64,000 bases of DNA from Terriglobia bacterium (GCA_023512135.1 JAIMAG010000005.1:25001-89000); one strand, 5' to 3'. Shown: positions 1-8,079, counted from the stretch's first letter. Program-made: numbers and translations. The notes: a model not told the origin generated them from the sequence alone.

Positions 1-93
1 TGGGAGCGGTTCCGCAACAGTCCAAAGGCGGGGAAAGACATCTTCTGCGTTATCAAGACCGAAACGGAGATTTATCTTGCGGTGGGAAAATGA
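1..93 (+). CDS. C-terminal end of an unidentified protein (partial)
   Basis: The first frame is open from the window edge to a TGA at 91-93 and gives 30 residues ending in IYLAVGK. The start lies outside the window. The piece is too short for me to assign a family. It lies 12 bases upstream of the DpnI-like gene on the same strand. It could be a partner of that gene (for example a regulator or methylase) or simply an unrelated neighbour. The -10-like element proposed for the DpnI-like gene overlaps the last bases of this frame. Confidence 0.5.
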   Translation, partial: WERFRNSPKAGKDIFCVIKTETEIYLAVGK

Positions 94-99
94 TCTAAT
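94..99 (+). promoter_or_regulatory. candidate -10 element (TCTAAT) for the DpnI-like gene
   Basis: TCTAAT matches the TATAAT consensus at five of six positions. Exactly six bases separate it from the GTG at 106, so transcription would begin at or next to the start codon. A weak -35 match (TTTATC, 71-76) lies 17 bases upstream. This is read by eye. Confidence 0.35.
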
Positions 100-105
100 T
101 TCTGC

Positions 106-873
106 GTGCAACTGCGCCTGCCGGTCCATCTCGCTGAAGCTTACAAAAGCCCATCGCAGCGCACCCGCCTCCTCACGGAGACCTGGGCCGCGGAGAATTT
201 GTACTGCCCCAGTTGCGATGCAGACCATCTGCAAGCCTGCAAACAGAGCACGCCAGTCGTGGATTTTTTCTGTGCTCATTGCAGCTCCATATTTCAGCTA
301 AAGAGCCAGTCGAAACCGATCGGTATGCGGATTCTGGACGCAGCGTATCAGACGATGGTGGAAGCGATTCGGGCGAATCGCGTGCCGAACCTGTGGGCAC
401 TGCAGTACGACCCATCCGGCTGGCGAGTGCAGAACGTGCTGCTGATTCCCTCTTATGCTTTCTCACTCTCATGCATCGAACAGAGAAAACCGCTGCAAAG
501 AACCGCGCGGCGGGCCGGCTGGGTCGGATGCAACATTGTGATTTCTTCGATTCCTGCGGACGCGCGAATCCCTGTGGTGACTGAAGGCAAAGCGGCGAAC
601 CCCAGCGAAGTCCGGCGAGCGTATCGCCGGCTGGTCGGTCTGACCCGTCTCGATGCTGAAGCGCGAGGCTGGACACTCGATGTTCTCCATGCGATTCGCA
701 GACTGGGCAAAGACTTGTTCTCACTGCAGGATGTCTATGCCCTGGAGGAGCAGTTGGCTGCGCTGCATCCGCAGAACCGGCACATCCGGCCAAAGATTCG
801 CCAGCAACTGCAGCGGCTGCGCGATATGGGCCTCGTGGAATTCCTCGGCGGCGGACGCTACCGCGTGCGCTGA
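106..873 (+). CDS. DpnI-like methyl-directed restriction endonuclease
   Basis: The 255-residue protein aligns along its whole length with DpnI (254 residues), the type IIM enzyme that cuts GATC only when its adenine is methylated. Visible matches are the N-terminal YKS segment, a CPSC/CAHC zinc site (C34, C37, C56, C59), the RRAGWxGCNI segment near residues 130-140, RGWT near 188, and a C-terminal winged-helix region with IRxKIRQQLQxLRD. In DpnI the PD-(D/E)XK residues are D53, E64 and K66. Here D53 and K66 are kept but residue 64 is Gln (QLK). A QxK variant is known in other nucleases of this fold, so activity is possible but not assured. The start is a GTG, chosen because it aligns with the DpnI N-terminus. 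There is no clear Shine-Dalgarno sequence; a TCTAAT hexamer ends six bases upstream. The presence of such a gene implies that the host does not methylate GATC adenine. Confidence 0.93.
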   Translation: MQLRLPVHLAEAYKSPSQRTRLLTETWAAENLYCPSCDADHLQACKQSTPVVDFFCAHCSSIFQLKSQSKPIGMRILDAAYQTMVEAIRANRVPNLWALQYDPSGWRVQNVLLIPSYAFSLSCIEQRKPLQRTARRAGWVGCNIVISSIPADARIPVVTEGKAANPSEVRRAYRRLVGLTRLDAEARGWTLDVLHAIRRLGKDLFSLQDVYALEEQLAALHPQNRHIRPKIRQQLQRLRDMGLVEFLGGGRYRVR

Positions 874-1188
874 TCACACGCCAGAGCGAAACCAGCCTCC
901 GCAAGACCCGCAGCCCGCCGGCCACCCGCGCAGAAACACCCCCGCCGCCACAGCAAAAGCCGACGCAGTTCTCCGTACAGGCAGCCGCAGCGCGGCCGAG
1001 AAACCGTACGCCGACATCTCCGTCGGCGCGAGGTCTATCCGAGCACGGGCAACGGAATTCGCCTGCTCCTGTCGATTGATTTCGTCCTGCAGGGGTGGCG
1101 TTGCCCGTCCAGCTTTTGCAAAGCGAGGGCCCCCAACGGCGCACTCACGAAAGCAGGCCAGGATGGAGCAGGCACCCAGAGGAGCAAA
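874..1188. other. intergenic region without a recognisable gene
   Basis: This space separates the convergent ends of the DpnI-like gene and lpxC. I checked both strands for conserved protein segments and saw none. A short inverted repeat (CCGAC/GTCGG, about 1010-1026) is present but has no T-run, so I do not call it a terminator. Confidence 0.5.
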
Positions 1189-2100
1189 TCAAGGGGCGGC
1201 AGGCACTGCGTGCCGGCTGCGGGGTACGCGGCGGGCGGTGCCGGCCGATTCGGCCGCAGTGGTCAGCTTCCACAGCGATCGGTCGGCCAGCAGACGGCTG
1301 ACCAGCGCAACGTGCAGGGCATGGCCCGCTTTGTGCGCTTCAACTCGACCGAGCAGCGGCCAGCCGAGCAGCGCCAGGTCGCCAATCAGGTCGAGCGCCT
1401 TGTGGCGGACAAACTCGTCCGGGAAACGCAGGCCTTCGTTCAGGAGGCCATCGCGGGTGAGCACAATGGCATTTTCCAGCGACCCGCCGCGAATCAGGCC
1501 CATGGCGCGCAGCCGTTCGACGTCGTCCAGAAAACCGAACGTGCGCGCCGGGGCCAGCTCCCGCGCAAACGATTCGCGATGCACGCAAAGCTCAACCTGC
1601 TGGGCACCAATGCAGGGATGAGGAAACTCAATGAAGCAGCGGATCGAAAATTCCTCTGCGGGATAGATGCAGATCCGGCGGCCGTCTTCGGCCACTTCCA
1701 GCGGACGCAGTACCTGCAAGTAGCGTCGCCGACGACGCTGGCGCCGCAGGCCGGCGCGAGCGAGCAGTTCGATGAAAGGCTGGCTGGAACCGTCCAGGAT
1801 GGGCACCTCGATGGCATCCAGCTCCACGATGACGTTGTCAACGCCAGAGGCATAGAGAGCCGCGAGCAGGTGCTCGGTAGTGGAAATCAGCACACCACGC
1901 TTCATTAAACTGGTGGCGTAGCTGACCCGAGCGACATTTTCGGCACGAGCCTCAATCTGAAAGTCGTCAAGGTCAGTGCGGCGAAAGACAATCCCCGTCC
2001 CGGCAGGAGCCGGCAACAGCCGCAACCTGGCCGGCACCGCCGTGTGCAGACCGATACCGGCAGTTTCAACCGGCCGAGCAATTGTAGTTTGGTAGGCCAT
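1189..2100 (-). CDS. lpxC: UDP-3-O-acyl-N-acetylglucosamine deacetylase LpxC
   Basis: LpxC is the zinc deacetylase that performs the first committed step of lipid A synthesis in the cytoplasm. The protein has 303 residues, the usual size. It starts with the typical TIARPVETAGIGLHT segment. It keeps the TEHLLAAL motif (zinc His 77), the PILDGSS segment (100-106), the second zinc pair in HKALDLIGD (H233, D237) and the catalytic-region GHAL (H260). The ATG at 2100 fits the family N-terminus. No Shine-Dalgarno sequence is obvious; a TATTAG hexamer lies six bases before the ATG. The gene is alone on its strand, and the AT-rich region 2101-2340 upstream probably carries its control signals. It shows that the organism makes LPS. 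Confidence 0.97.
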   Translation of the reverse strand: MAYQTTIARPVETAGIGLHTAVPARLRLLPAPAGTGIVFRRTDLDDFQIEARAENVARVSYATSLMKRGVLISTTEHLLAALYASGVDNVIVELDAIEVPILDGSSQPFIELLARAGLRRQRRRRRYLQVLRPLEVAEDGRRICIYPAEEFSIRCFIEFPHPCIGAQQVELCVHRESFARELAPARTFGFLDDVERLRAMGLIRGGSLENAIVLTRDGLLNEGLRFPDEFVRHKALDLIGDLALLGWPLLGRVEAHKAGHALHVALVSRLLADRSLWKLTTAAESAGTARRVPRSRHAVPAAP

Positions 2101-2498
2101 GCCCGCCTAATAGAAGCACTTTTTGGCCCAATTCCTGCAATATTCTATGTCCTTTGTTTCCAAAAAAATAGTAAAGAACATGGGCTCTATTGGTCTTCTT
2201 TTGTTGTAAAAATGCAACACAGAAGGTGTAAAGCTGTTGTGTCCTTGGCTATGCAGACAAAGAACTGCGGACTCGGTGGCGCCAAGTCGCCACCTGAATG
2301 CCACTAAGTCAAGAGAATAATAAAAGACGCGGAACAGATGAGTGCTGCTCGCGGGCGCGGGTAACCCTGTCCGCCCGGGCGAGGGTAGCTCGCACCGGAG
2401 GGATTGTTTACAATGGGCGTTTCACTGCGGCAGCAGCGCATCCCGGCCGGTGAGGCGAGGGGTCGGGACTGTAAAAATTCCGCGCACGGAGCCCGTAT
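2101..2498. promoter_or_regulatory. AT-rich divergent intergenic region with an inverted repeat
   Basis: This region lies between the divergent lpxC and GH57 genes. Bases about 2105-2240 are clearly richer in A and T than the surroundings. A perfect 7-bp inverted repeat, GGTGGCG-CCAAGT-CGCCACC, occupies 2275-2294 and has no T-run. A second repeat, TGTTG...CAACA, lies near 2203-2218. A TACAAT hexamer at 2409-2414 could serve the GH57 gene, but its -35 match is poor. The role of the repeats is unknown; they could bind a regulator. Confidence 0.45.
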
Positions 2499-4616
2499 TT
2501 GCCGAAATTCCACCTGATTCTGCTGATTCACGCGCACCAGCCCGTCGGCAATTTCGACCACGTGGTGGAGCAGGCGTTTGCCCGGTGCTACGCGCCGTTT
2601 GTGGACGTGTTGTGGCGACGGCCGGCTGCGCGGCTGGCGCTGCACATCTCCGGTGCCCTGCTGGAGTGGGTCGAACAGCACCACCCGGAATATTTCGACC
2701 GGTTGCGGGAACTGATCCAGCGCAATCAGATCGAAATGGTTGGCGGGGGATTCTATGAGCCAATCCTGGTCGCAATTCCTCCGGAAGACCGCGCCGAGCA
2801 GCTGGCCCGCATGGCGGACTACCTGGAACGGCACTTCGGGTGCCGGCCGACCGGGGCCTGGCTGACCGAGCGCGTCTGGGAGCCGCATCTGCCGGCCACG
2901 CTCGCGGCCGCGGGTGTGCAGTACACCCTGGTGGACGACAGCCACTTCCTGGCCAGCGGCTTTTCCCGCGAGGAACTTTACGGCTACTTTCTGTGCGAGG
3001 AGCTGGGCGCCAAGGTGTACGTCTTTGCCGGTTTGCAGCCGCTCCGGTACACGATTCCATTCCGCGACGTTCCGGAAACCATCGCGTTGCTGCGCGCAGC
3101 GGCGGAGCGTCGTCCCGGCGGATGCGCCGTGATGGGCGATGACTGCGAAAAATTCGGCGTCTGGCCGGGTACCTACGAGCACTGCTATACGCACGGCTGG
3201 CTGGAGCGATTCTTTCAGGCCCTCGAAGCTGAACGCGACTGGCTGGCGATGGTGACTCCCGGAGAATTTCTGGCCAGCCAGCCGCCACTCGGCCGTGCGG
3301 CGCTACCTACTGGCTCCTATGTGGAGATGACCGAGTGGGCGCTGCCGACACCAGCGCGCCAGGTGTTTCACCGGCTGCAACGGCAGCTCGAGGCGGTACC
3401 GGAGGCCCGTGCATTTCTCCGCGGCGGCTTCTGGCGAAATTTTCTAACCAAGTACGACGAAGCGAATCTGCTCCACAAGAAGATGCTCTATGTTTCGGGC
3501 CGAGTGCGGCAGATGGCCGCGAGCGGCAATGCCCCGGCGGAAAAGCTGGAGTCGGCGCGGAAGCATCTGCTGCGCGGGCAGTGCAACGACGCCTACTGGC
3601 ACGGCGTTTTTGGCGGACTGTATGCGCCGCACCTGCGCACGGCGCTTTGGCGCGAATTGATTCGTGCCGAAACCCTGGCCGATGCCGCGGCTCCGGCCCA
3701 CCCGCACTCTACCGTTCTGCAACGCTTCGACTTCGATGCCGACGGCGAAGAGGAGCTGTACTGGGTGTCCGAGCGCGGCGCGCTGCTGGTGAAGCCTTCC
3801 GACGGAGGCACCGTACCGCTGCTGGAGTTCCGTCCCACTGCCGTGCCGCTGGTCAATTCCCTGCAACGGCGGCCTGAGGCCTACCACAGCCGGCTGGCCG
3901 AAGCGAGCCCCGCAGCGGCCGCAGCCGCCGTTTCGATTCACGAACAGGTGCGTGTGAAAGAAGCGGGACTGGAACAGCATCTGCGCTACGACCGCTGGGC
4001 GCGCCACAGCTTCCGGCTGCTGGTGTTCGCGCCGGAGAAGTCGTTCGCCGACTACGCAGTGCTCCGGCTGGAGGAAGATGCGGCTCTGGCCGGGGGGCGC
4101 TTCGCCCTTCTCCGGGCCGACCGCGAAGCCATCGTGCTGGCCCAAAGAAACTCGACCATAAGGGATGCGGCGGCGGAGCTCGAAGCGGAAAAAACGTTTG
4201 TGTTCGAACGGGCGGGCGGAGGATTCCGCGTCGGCTGCAAGACGTCGCTGCGATTGCGGCGGGGTAGCCCGAGGTATCTGCGCGTCGGTGTGGAGCTGGT
4301 GGTGAATCTGCTGGCGCCGGATGCTGCAGATCGTTATTTCGAAAGCCGCGGCACCCGCCACCCGCTGCGCTGGAGCGGGGTACTGCCGGCGCCGGAGCTG
4401 CGCGCGGTGGACGAATGGCAGAACGTCGCCGTCACGGTGCGCGCCGAGACGGCGGAGCAGTTCTGGGTGGCTCCCATCGAGACGGTTTCGGAATCCGAAG
4501 AAGGCTTCGAGCGCATCTACCAGGGTTCCCAGATTCTGGCCGTGTGGCCGCTCGAGCTGAACCCCGGAGCGACGTGGACAGCACAGCTGACGCTCGGCGT
4601 GGATCGCGCTCGCTGA
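2499..4616 (+). CDS. glycoside hydrolase family 57, 4-alpha-glucanotransferase-like
   Basis: The 705-residue protein resembles the GH57 4-alpha-glucanotransferase/alpha-amylase group typified by the Thermococcus litoralis enzyme, which rearranges alpha-1,4-glucans such as glycogen or maltodextrins. GH57 motifs are visible in order: HAHQP (11-15), a GGGFYEP segment (82-88), WLTERVW (121-127) with the nucleophile Glu 124, and GDDCEKFG (213-220) with the acid Asp at 214 or 215. The C-terminal half looks like the beta-sandwich domains (DUF1925/1926 type) of this group. The start is a TTG with a GGAG Shine-Dalgarno at 2487-2490, eight bases away. There is no signal peptide, so it should act in the cytoplasm. 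No other glycogen gene lies nearby. Exact substrate choice (transfer versus hydrolysis) cannot be read from the sequence. Confidence 0.88.
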   Translation: MPKFHLILLIHAHQPVGNFDHVVEQAFARCYAPFVDVLWRRPAARLALHISGALLEWVEQHHPEYFDRLRELIQRNQIEMVGGGFYEPILVAIPPEDRAEQLARMADYLERHFGCRPTGAWLTERVWEPHLPATLAAAGVQYTLVDDSHFLASGFSREELYGYFLCEELGAKVYVFAGLQPLRYTIPFRDVPETIALLRAAAERRPGGCAVMGDDCEKFGVWPGTYEHCYTHGWLERFFQALEAERDWLAMVTPGEFLASQPPLGRAALPTGSYVEMTEWALPTPARQVFHRLQRQLEAVPEARAFLRGGFWRNFLTKYDEANLLHKKMLYVSGRVRQMAASGNAPAEKLESARKHLLRGQCNDAYWHGVFGGLYAPHLRTALWRELIRAETLADAAAPAHPHSTVLQRFDFDADGEEELYWVSERGALLVKPSDGGTVPLLEFRPTAVPLVNSLQRRPEAYHSRLAEASPAAAAAAVSIHEQVRVKEAGLEQHLRYDRWARHSFRLLVFAPEKSFADYAVLRLEEDAALAGGRFALLRADREAIVLAQRNSTIRDAAAELEAEKTFVFERAGGGFRVGCKTSLRLRRGSPRYLRVGVELVVNLLAPDAADRYFESRGTRHPLRWSGVLPAPELRAVDEWQNVAVTVRAETAEQFWVAPIETVSESEEGFERIYQGSQILAVWPLELNPGATWTAQLTLGVDRAR

Positions 4617-4674
4617 GTTCCGGGGCTGCTGGCGGCGGGAACAGTCTTCCCTCTGCGGGAAAAACACGAACGCA

Positions 4675-4841
4675 TCACACCACCCGCAGCAGGTTCTGCG
4701 CAAACGGCCATTCGCGGTCCACCCACTGCTCCACGCAGGCTGCCGCTCCTCGTAGCCGCCCGCGTGCAAAAACTCCAGATAGTCGCCATTGGTGACGTTG
4801 AAAACGTCGATCTCGAATGCGGGAACCGTGACCGTATATGG
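4675..4841 (-). pseudogene. decayed fragments, one from a formylglycine-generating/EgtB-type (SUMF) domain
   Basis: Reading the minus strand from 4841 to 4719 gives a segment containing VPAFEIDVFNVTNG and YLEFLHAGGYEE. This is the conserved N-terminal core of SUMF/EgtB-like domains, whose usual form is F-x-I-D-x-Y-x-VTN-x-x-Y-x-x-F-x-x-AGGY. The frame has no proper start, and after the GGYEE segment it loses similarity. In another minus-strand frame, 4740 to 4675 reads as a plausible protein C-terminus (EQWVDREWPFAQNLL, then a TGA at 4675-4677). This may be the frameshifted remainder of the same gene or a relic of another. The remaining bases of 4617-5081 hold nothing else I can recognise. 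The family call rests on one conserved motif block seen by eye. Confidence 0.5.
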
Positions 4842-5081
4842 CAGTGAGCAGCAGCTTCGGCTCGCCTCTCTATTCTACGGCTGCGCAAATGAACGTCCAC
4901 CGATTTCCGGCTCGGCCGGAGAAATCCCGCACGGCGCTGTGCTGCCGGTTGCGCGCCTTTCCCGGGAAGAGTCGGTGTGCATCCCGTCGCGAGGAGTTTT
5001 CTGGACCTGCCGCATTGCCTGCCGCGGACGGCTCTGTTAGATTGACCGGCCAGGACGAATGCCGGCAACGGAGCTGCCCTC
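4842..5081. other. non-coding stretch between the relic and the Trm112-like gene
   Basis: No conserved protein segment, RNA gene or clear promoter was recognised here. It may be further eroded remains of the gene relic at 4675-4841, or the leader of the downstream small gene. Confidence 0.35.
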
Positions 5082-5255
5082 ATGGCCGTGAGCAAAGAAC
5101 TGCTGGAGATTCTGGTTTGTCCGGAATGCCGCACGCCGGTGAAACTGACGCCGGACGGACAAGGACTGAAGTGTGCGAGCTGCCGCCGCGTCTACCCGAT
5201 CCGCGACGACATTCCGGTGATGTTGAAAGACGAAGCGAAAATCGAAGCAGAATGA
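5082..5255 (+). CDS. Trm112 family zinc-ribbon protein
   Basis: A 57-residue protein with CPEC (13-16) and CASC (31-34) cysteine pairs and the family segment YPIRDDIPVML near residues 38-48. Bacterial Trm112-like proteins (UPF0434/YcaR type) are short zinc-ribbon proteins found beside LPS genes such as lpxK and kdsB. In eukaryotes and archaea Trm112 activates methyltransferases; the bacterial role is less clear. The gene sits 45 bases upstream of the heptose kinase hldA, which agrees with an LPS-linked neighbourhood. The ATG follows a GGAGC sequence at about 5070-5074. Confidence 0.85.
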   Translation: MAVSKELLEILVCPECRTPVKLTPDGQGLKCASCRRVYPIRDDIPVMLKDEAKIEAE

Positions 5256-5300
5256 CAGCGCACAAGGAGAATCGCACGGAACAGAACGTTCCGTGACCCG

Positions 5301-6365
5301 GTGGCCGTGGTGAACGTTTCCCAGTCCCGATTGGTGCGCTTGTTGAACGCCCTGCGCGGGCGGCGCGTGGGAGTGCTCGGCGACGTGATGCTGGACCGCT
5401 TTGTGTGGGGCACGGCCACGCGGCTTTCACCCGAAGCGGCGGTGCCCGTCGTGGAGTTCGTGCAGCAGAGCGACTGCCTGGGCGGGGCCGGCAACGTAGC
5501 AGCCAATCTGGTTGCGCTGGGGGCGCGGGTGGAACTGTTCGGCGTGGTGGGTGACGACGAAGCCGGGGCCAGCCTGCTGCGCTGCGCTCGAGGGCTGGGC
5601 CTGGACGCCGGCGGATTGCTGACCGATCCCGACCGGCCCACGACACTGAAGACGCGGATCATTGCGCGGAACCAGCAAGTTGTGCGCGTGGATCGAGAAG
5701 TGCGCACCCCGCTGGCCTCCGCACCGGAGAACCGATTGATTCGTCGAGCCAAATCCGCACTGCGGCAGCTCGACGCGCTGGTCCTTTCCGATTACGACAA
5801 GGGCACCATAACAGAAACTGTAGCCGATCGTGTGCTCGAGGCAGCCCAGCGACAGGGCGTGCCGGTGTTCGTAAAGCCGAAATGGAAACGGCAGTTCGCC
5901 TACCGGGGCGCCACCGTGGTGGTGTGCAACCGGGCCGAAGCCAGTTTTCTGGTTGCGCGCGCGCTGGAAGACGAAGAAGTGCTGCAGCAGGCGGGCCGGG
6001 CCCTGCTCGCGCATTTCGCCTGCCCGGCAGTGGTGATTACGCGTGGCGAGCAGGGCATGGATGTGTTCACGCAAGAGGATCGCAGCAGCCATCACATCCC
6101 GGCCATCAGCCGCGAACTGCTCAGCTATCGGAGTGTGGGGCAATCGCCGCTGCGGGATCGCTCAGCCGGCCTGCAGGTGTTCGACGTCACCGGCGCGGGC
6201 GATACCGTGCTGGCCACGCTGGCACTGGCCAGCGCCGCGGGCGCCAGCGTGCACGAGGCGGCGCATCTGGCCAACCTGGCCGCCGGCATTGTGGTGGGCA
6301 AGCTGGGAACAGCGACGGTCACCCGGGAAGAATTGCGCGCACTGCTGCGGGAGCTGCGCCGCTAA
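5301..6365 (+). CDS. hldA: D-glycero-beta-D-manno-heptose-7-phosphate kinase (HldE N-domain type)
   Basis: A 354-residue PfkB-family sugar kinase. It contains GDVMLDRFVWG near the N-terminus, the sugar-site GGAGNVAANL, and the PfkB signature VTGAGDT with the catalytic Asp near residue 301. This pattern is that of RfaE/HldE domain I, which phosphorylates heptose-7-phosphate at C1 on the route to ADP-heptose for the LPS inner core. The C-terminal adenylyltransferase domain of fused HldE is absent, so a separate hldC-like enzyme must exist elsewhere. The start is a GTG at 5301; two further GTG codons follow at once, so the exact start is uncertain. The stop overlaps by 4 bases the end of the convergent gene at 6362. 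Confidence 0.9.
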   Translation: MAVVNVSQSRLVRLLNALRGRRVGVLGDVMLDRFVWGTATRLSPEAAVPVVEFVQQSDCLGGAGNVAANLVALGARVELFGVVGDDEAGASLLRCARGLGLDAGGLLTDPDRPTTLKTRIIARNQQVVRVDREVRTPLASAPENRLIRRAKSALRQLDALVLSDYDKGTITETVADRVLEAAQRQGVPVFVKPKWKRQFAYRGATVVVCNRAEASFLVARALEDEEVLQQAGRALLAHFACPAVVITRGEQGMDVFTQEDRSSHHIPAISRELLSYRSVGQSPLRDRSAGLQVFDVTGAGDTVLATLALASAAGASVHEAAHLANLAAGIVVGKLGTATVTREELRALLRELRR

Positions 6366-6814
6366 AAGTCAGGTGCGAAGCCGAGCGATTGATTCCGACG
6401 GTCCACCCACAGCCGCACTTCGCGGATGCGGGCCAGCTTTTCGGTCTCACGATTTTCGGGGAACGGTGCATCCGGGCTGACTTCGACCGTGACAATCACA
6501 CCGGAAGCGCCGTCAGGTCGGCTGGCATAAGTGATCCGATAGCTGCGCACCGGGCCGTAGTAGCCTTCCGGTCCCCAGTCCTCCAGGAAATCTTGAAAGG
6601 TATAGGTGGCGACGGGCTTCCAGAGCCGATAGGCCTGCTCGAAATCTCCAGCAACAACTGTCTCCAGGAAGTTTTCTACCATCCGCTTTTCCGTTTCGAA
6701 GCGGAACAGATACCAGAGCCCGACGGCCAGAAGGAGCAGAAAGACGAAGGCGGAGATGATGTACCGGCGGAGTTTCGATTGCGGTTCTTCGGCCGTCGAA
6801 TCCAGAACGCTCAC
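6362..6814 (-). CDS. single-pass membrane protein of unknown function
   Basis: A 150-residue protein with a short cytoplasmic N-terminus, one strongly hydrophobic segment (about residues 19-37) and a soluble C-terminal domain of about 105 residues. The domain begins with RMVENFLETVVAGDFEQAYRLW, a pattern like small alpha+beta domains such as DUF4878 or NTF2-like folds that follow a membrane anchor. I cannot assign a function. It is the last gene of the minus-strand series that begins upstream with ddl; 97 bases separate them. Confidence 0.7.
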   Translation of the reverse strand: MSVLDSTAEEPQSKLRRYIISAFVFLLLLAVGLWYLFRFETEKRMVENFLETVVAGDFEQAYRLWKPVATYTFQDFLEDWGPEGYYGPVRSYRITYASRPDGASGVIVTVEVSPDAPFPENRETEKLARIREVRLWVDRRNQSLGFAPDF

Positions 6815-6911
6815 AGCTTCCTCCGGCGGCGCGCGGAGCAGGAACCCGTCCGCTCTCGCCGTGGGGAAACGCTAACAGAGTTGTGCGGCCGAAGCAAATC
6901 GGAGCGGCGGC

Positions 6912-8054
6912 TCAACCCTCAAGCGCACCACCGGCACTGGCCGGCAGCTCAATGGAGTATTTCGTGCGCATTTTCTCGTGGTGTTCTTCCAGGGCCAGTT
7001 CGATCAGGCGGTCGATCAACTCGCGGTAGGGAAGGCCGCTGGCTTCCCACAGCTTCGGGTACATGCTGATCGAAGTGAAGCCGGGAATCGTGTTGATTTC
7101 GTTGATGTAGATTTTTCCGGTGCGCCGTTCCAGAAAAAAATCCACACGGGCCATCCCTCGGCACTCGAGCACGCAAAAAGCGCGCACGGCGAGTTGCTGG
7201 AAGGTGCGCACCTGCGCGCGAGTGAGCGGAGCCGGGATCAGCAGTCGGGTGCCTTCCTCGAGGTATTTCGCCGTGTAATCGTAGAATTCCCGGTGAGGCA
7301 CGATTTCGCCCGGAATGGACGCCTGCGGTTCGGTATTGCCGAGCACAGAGACTTCGATTTCGCGACCGGTGACGGCGCGTTCAACCAGAATTTTCTGTGC
7401 AAATTCAGCGGCCAGATCGAGTGCGGCCGGCAGGTCGCGCCGGTGGCGGACTTTCGTCATGCCTACCGAGGAGCCCAGTGTGGCCGGCTTGACGAATACC
7501 GGGAACCGGAATTTCCGGGTGATGCGCGCCAGGGTGGCCCGGCGAGCAGTTTCCCATTCGCGGCGCAGCACGGCCAGGAAAGGCACGACCGGCAACCGGG
7601 CCTGCCGCAGCAGGCGTTTCTGCACGTCTTTGTCCATGCCTACGGCCGAGCCGAGCACACCGGCGCCGACGTAAGGCAGCCCGGCCAGCTCGAGCAATCC
7701 CTGCACCGTGCCGTCTTCGCCGAAGGTGCCGTGCAGGACCGGAAAGACTACATCCAGACGCAGCCCGGGTTGGTCGCTGCGTTCGCCCAGCGGAATCAGT
7801 GCGGCCCGGTTCGGCTCGGCGGCGAGCACCACGGGCTGGCCGGAACGGAGCACTTCGCGCAGTCCGCCAGCGGACGAAGCGGTCGTGCCGACTCTCCAGC
7901 CGCCGTCCTTGGTGATACCGATGGGCACGACTTCGTAGCGCTCCGGATCAAGTGCACGGATCACGGAAGCGGCCGAAGCCAGCGAGACTTCGTGCTCTCC
8001 GGAGCGACCACCGAACAGAACGCCCACCCGCAGTCGTTTTTTTTCTGTGGTCAT
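6912..8054 (-). CDS. ddl: D-alanine--D-alanine ligase
   Basis: This ATP-grasp enzyme joins two D-alanines for peptidoglycan synthesis. The protein has 380 residues and shows the N-terminal GVLFGGRSGEHEVSL block, the VFPVLHGTFGEDGTVQG block, ATP-grasp VKPATLGSSVG, and the C-terminal NEINTIPGFT metal-binding block. The specificity loop reads FYDYTAKYL and keeps the Tyr typical of D-Ala-D-Ala enzymes, so it is not a D-lactate (vancomycin-resistance) ligase. I start at the ATG at 8054 (MTTEKK); the open frame extends to 8207 but that extra part overlaps rocF and lacks family similarity. It follows rocF by 25 bases and is probably cotranscribed with it. Confidence 0.96.
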   Translation of the reverse strand: MTTEKKRLRVGVLFGGRSGEHEVSLASAASVIRALDPERYEVVPIGITKDGGWRVGTTASSAGGLREVLRSGQPVVLAAEPNRAALIPLGERSDQPGLRLDVVFPVLHGTFGEDGTVQGLLELAGLPYVGAGVLGSAVGMDKDVQKRLLRQARLPVVPFLAVLRREWETARRATLARITRKFRFPVFVKPATLGSSVGMTKVRHRRDLPAALDLAAEFAQKILVERAVTGREIEVSVLGNTEPQASIPGEIVPHREFYDYTAKYLEEGTRLLIPAPLTRAQVRTFQQLAVRAFCVLECRGMARVDFFLERRTGKIYINEINTIPGFTSISMYPKLWEASGLPYRELIDRLIELALEEHHEKMRTKYSIELPASAGGALEG

Positions 8055-8079
8055 AGCTGTTTCGCTGCGGCCATTGGCT

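Noticed and set aside
2304-3194. A minus-strand gene upstream of lpxC.
   Set aside because: It is antisense to the GH57 gene, which has all catalytic motifs on the plus strand.
6912-8054. A D-alanine--D-lactate (vancomycin-resistance) ligase.
   Set aside because: The specificity loop keeps the Tyr of D-Ala-D-Ala ligases (FYDYTAKYL) and there are no vanH or vanX genes.
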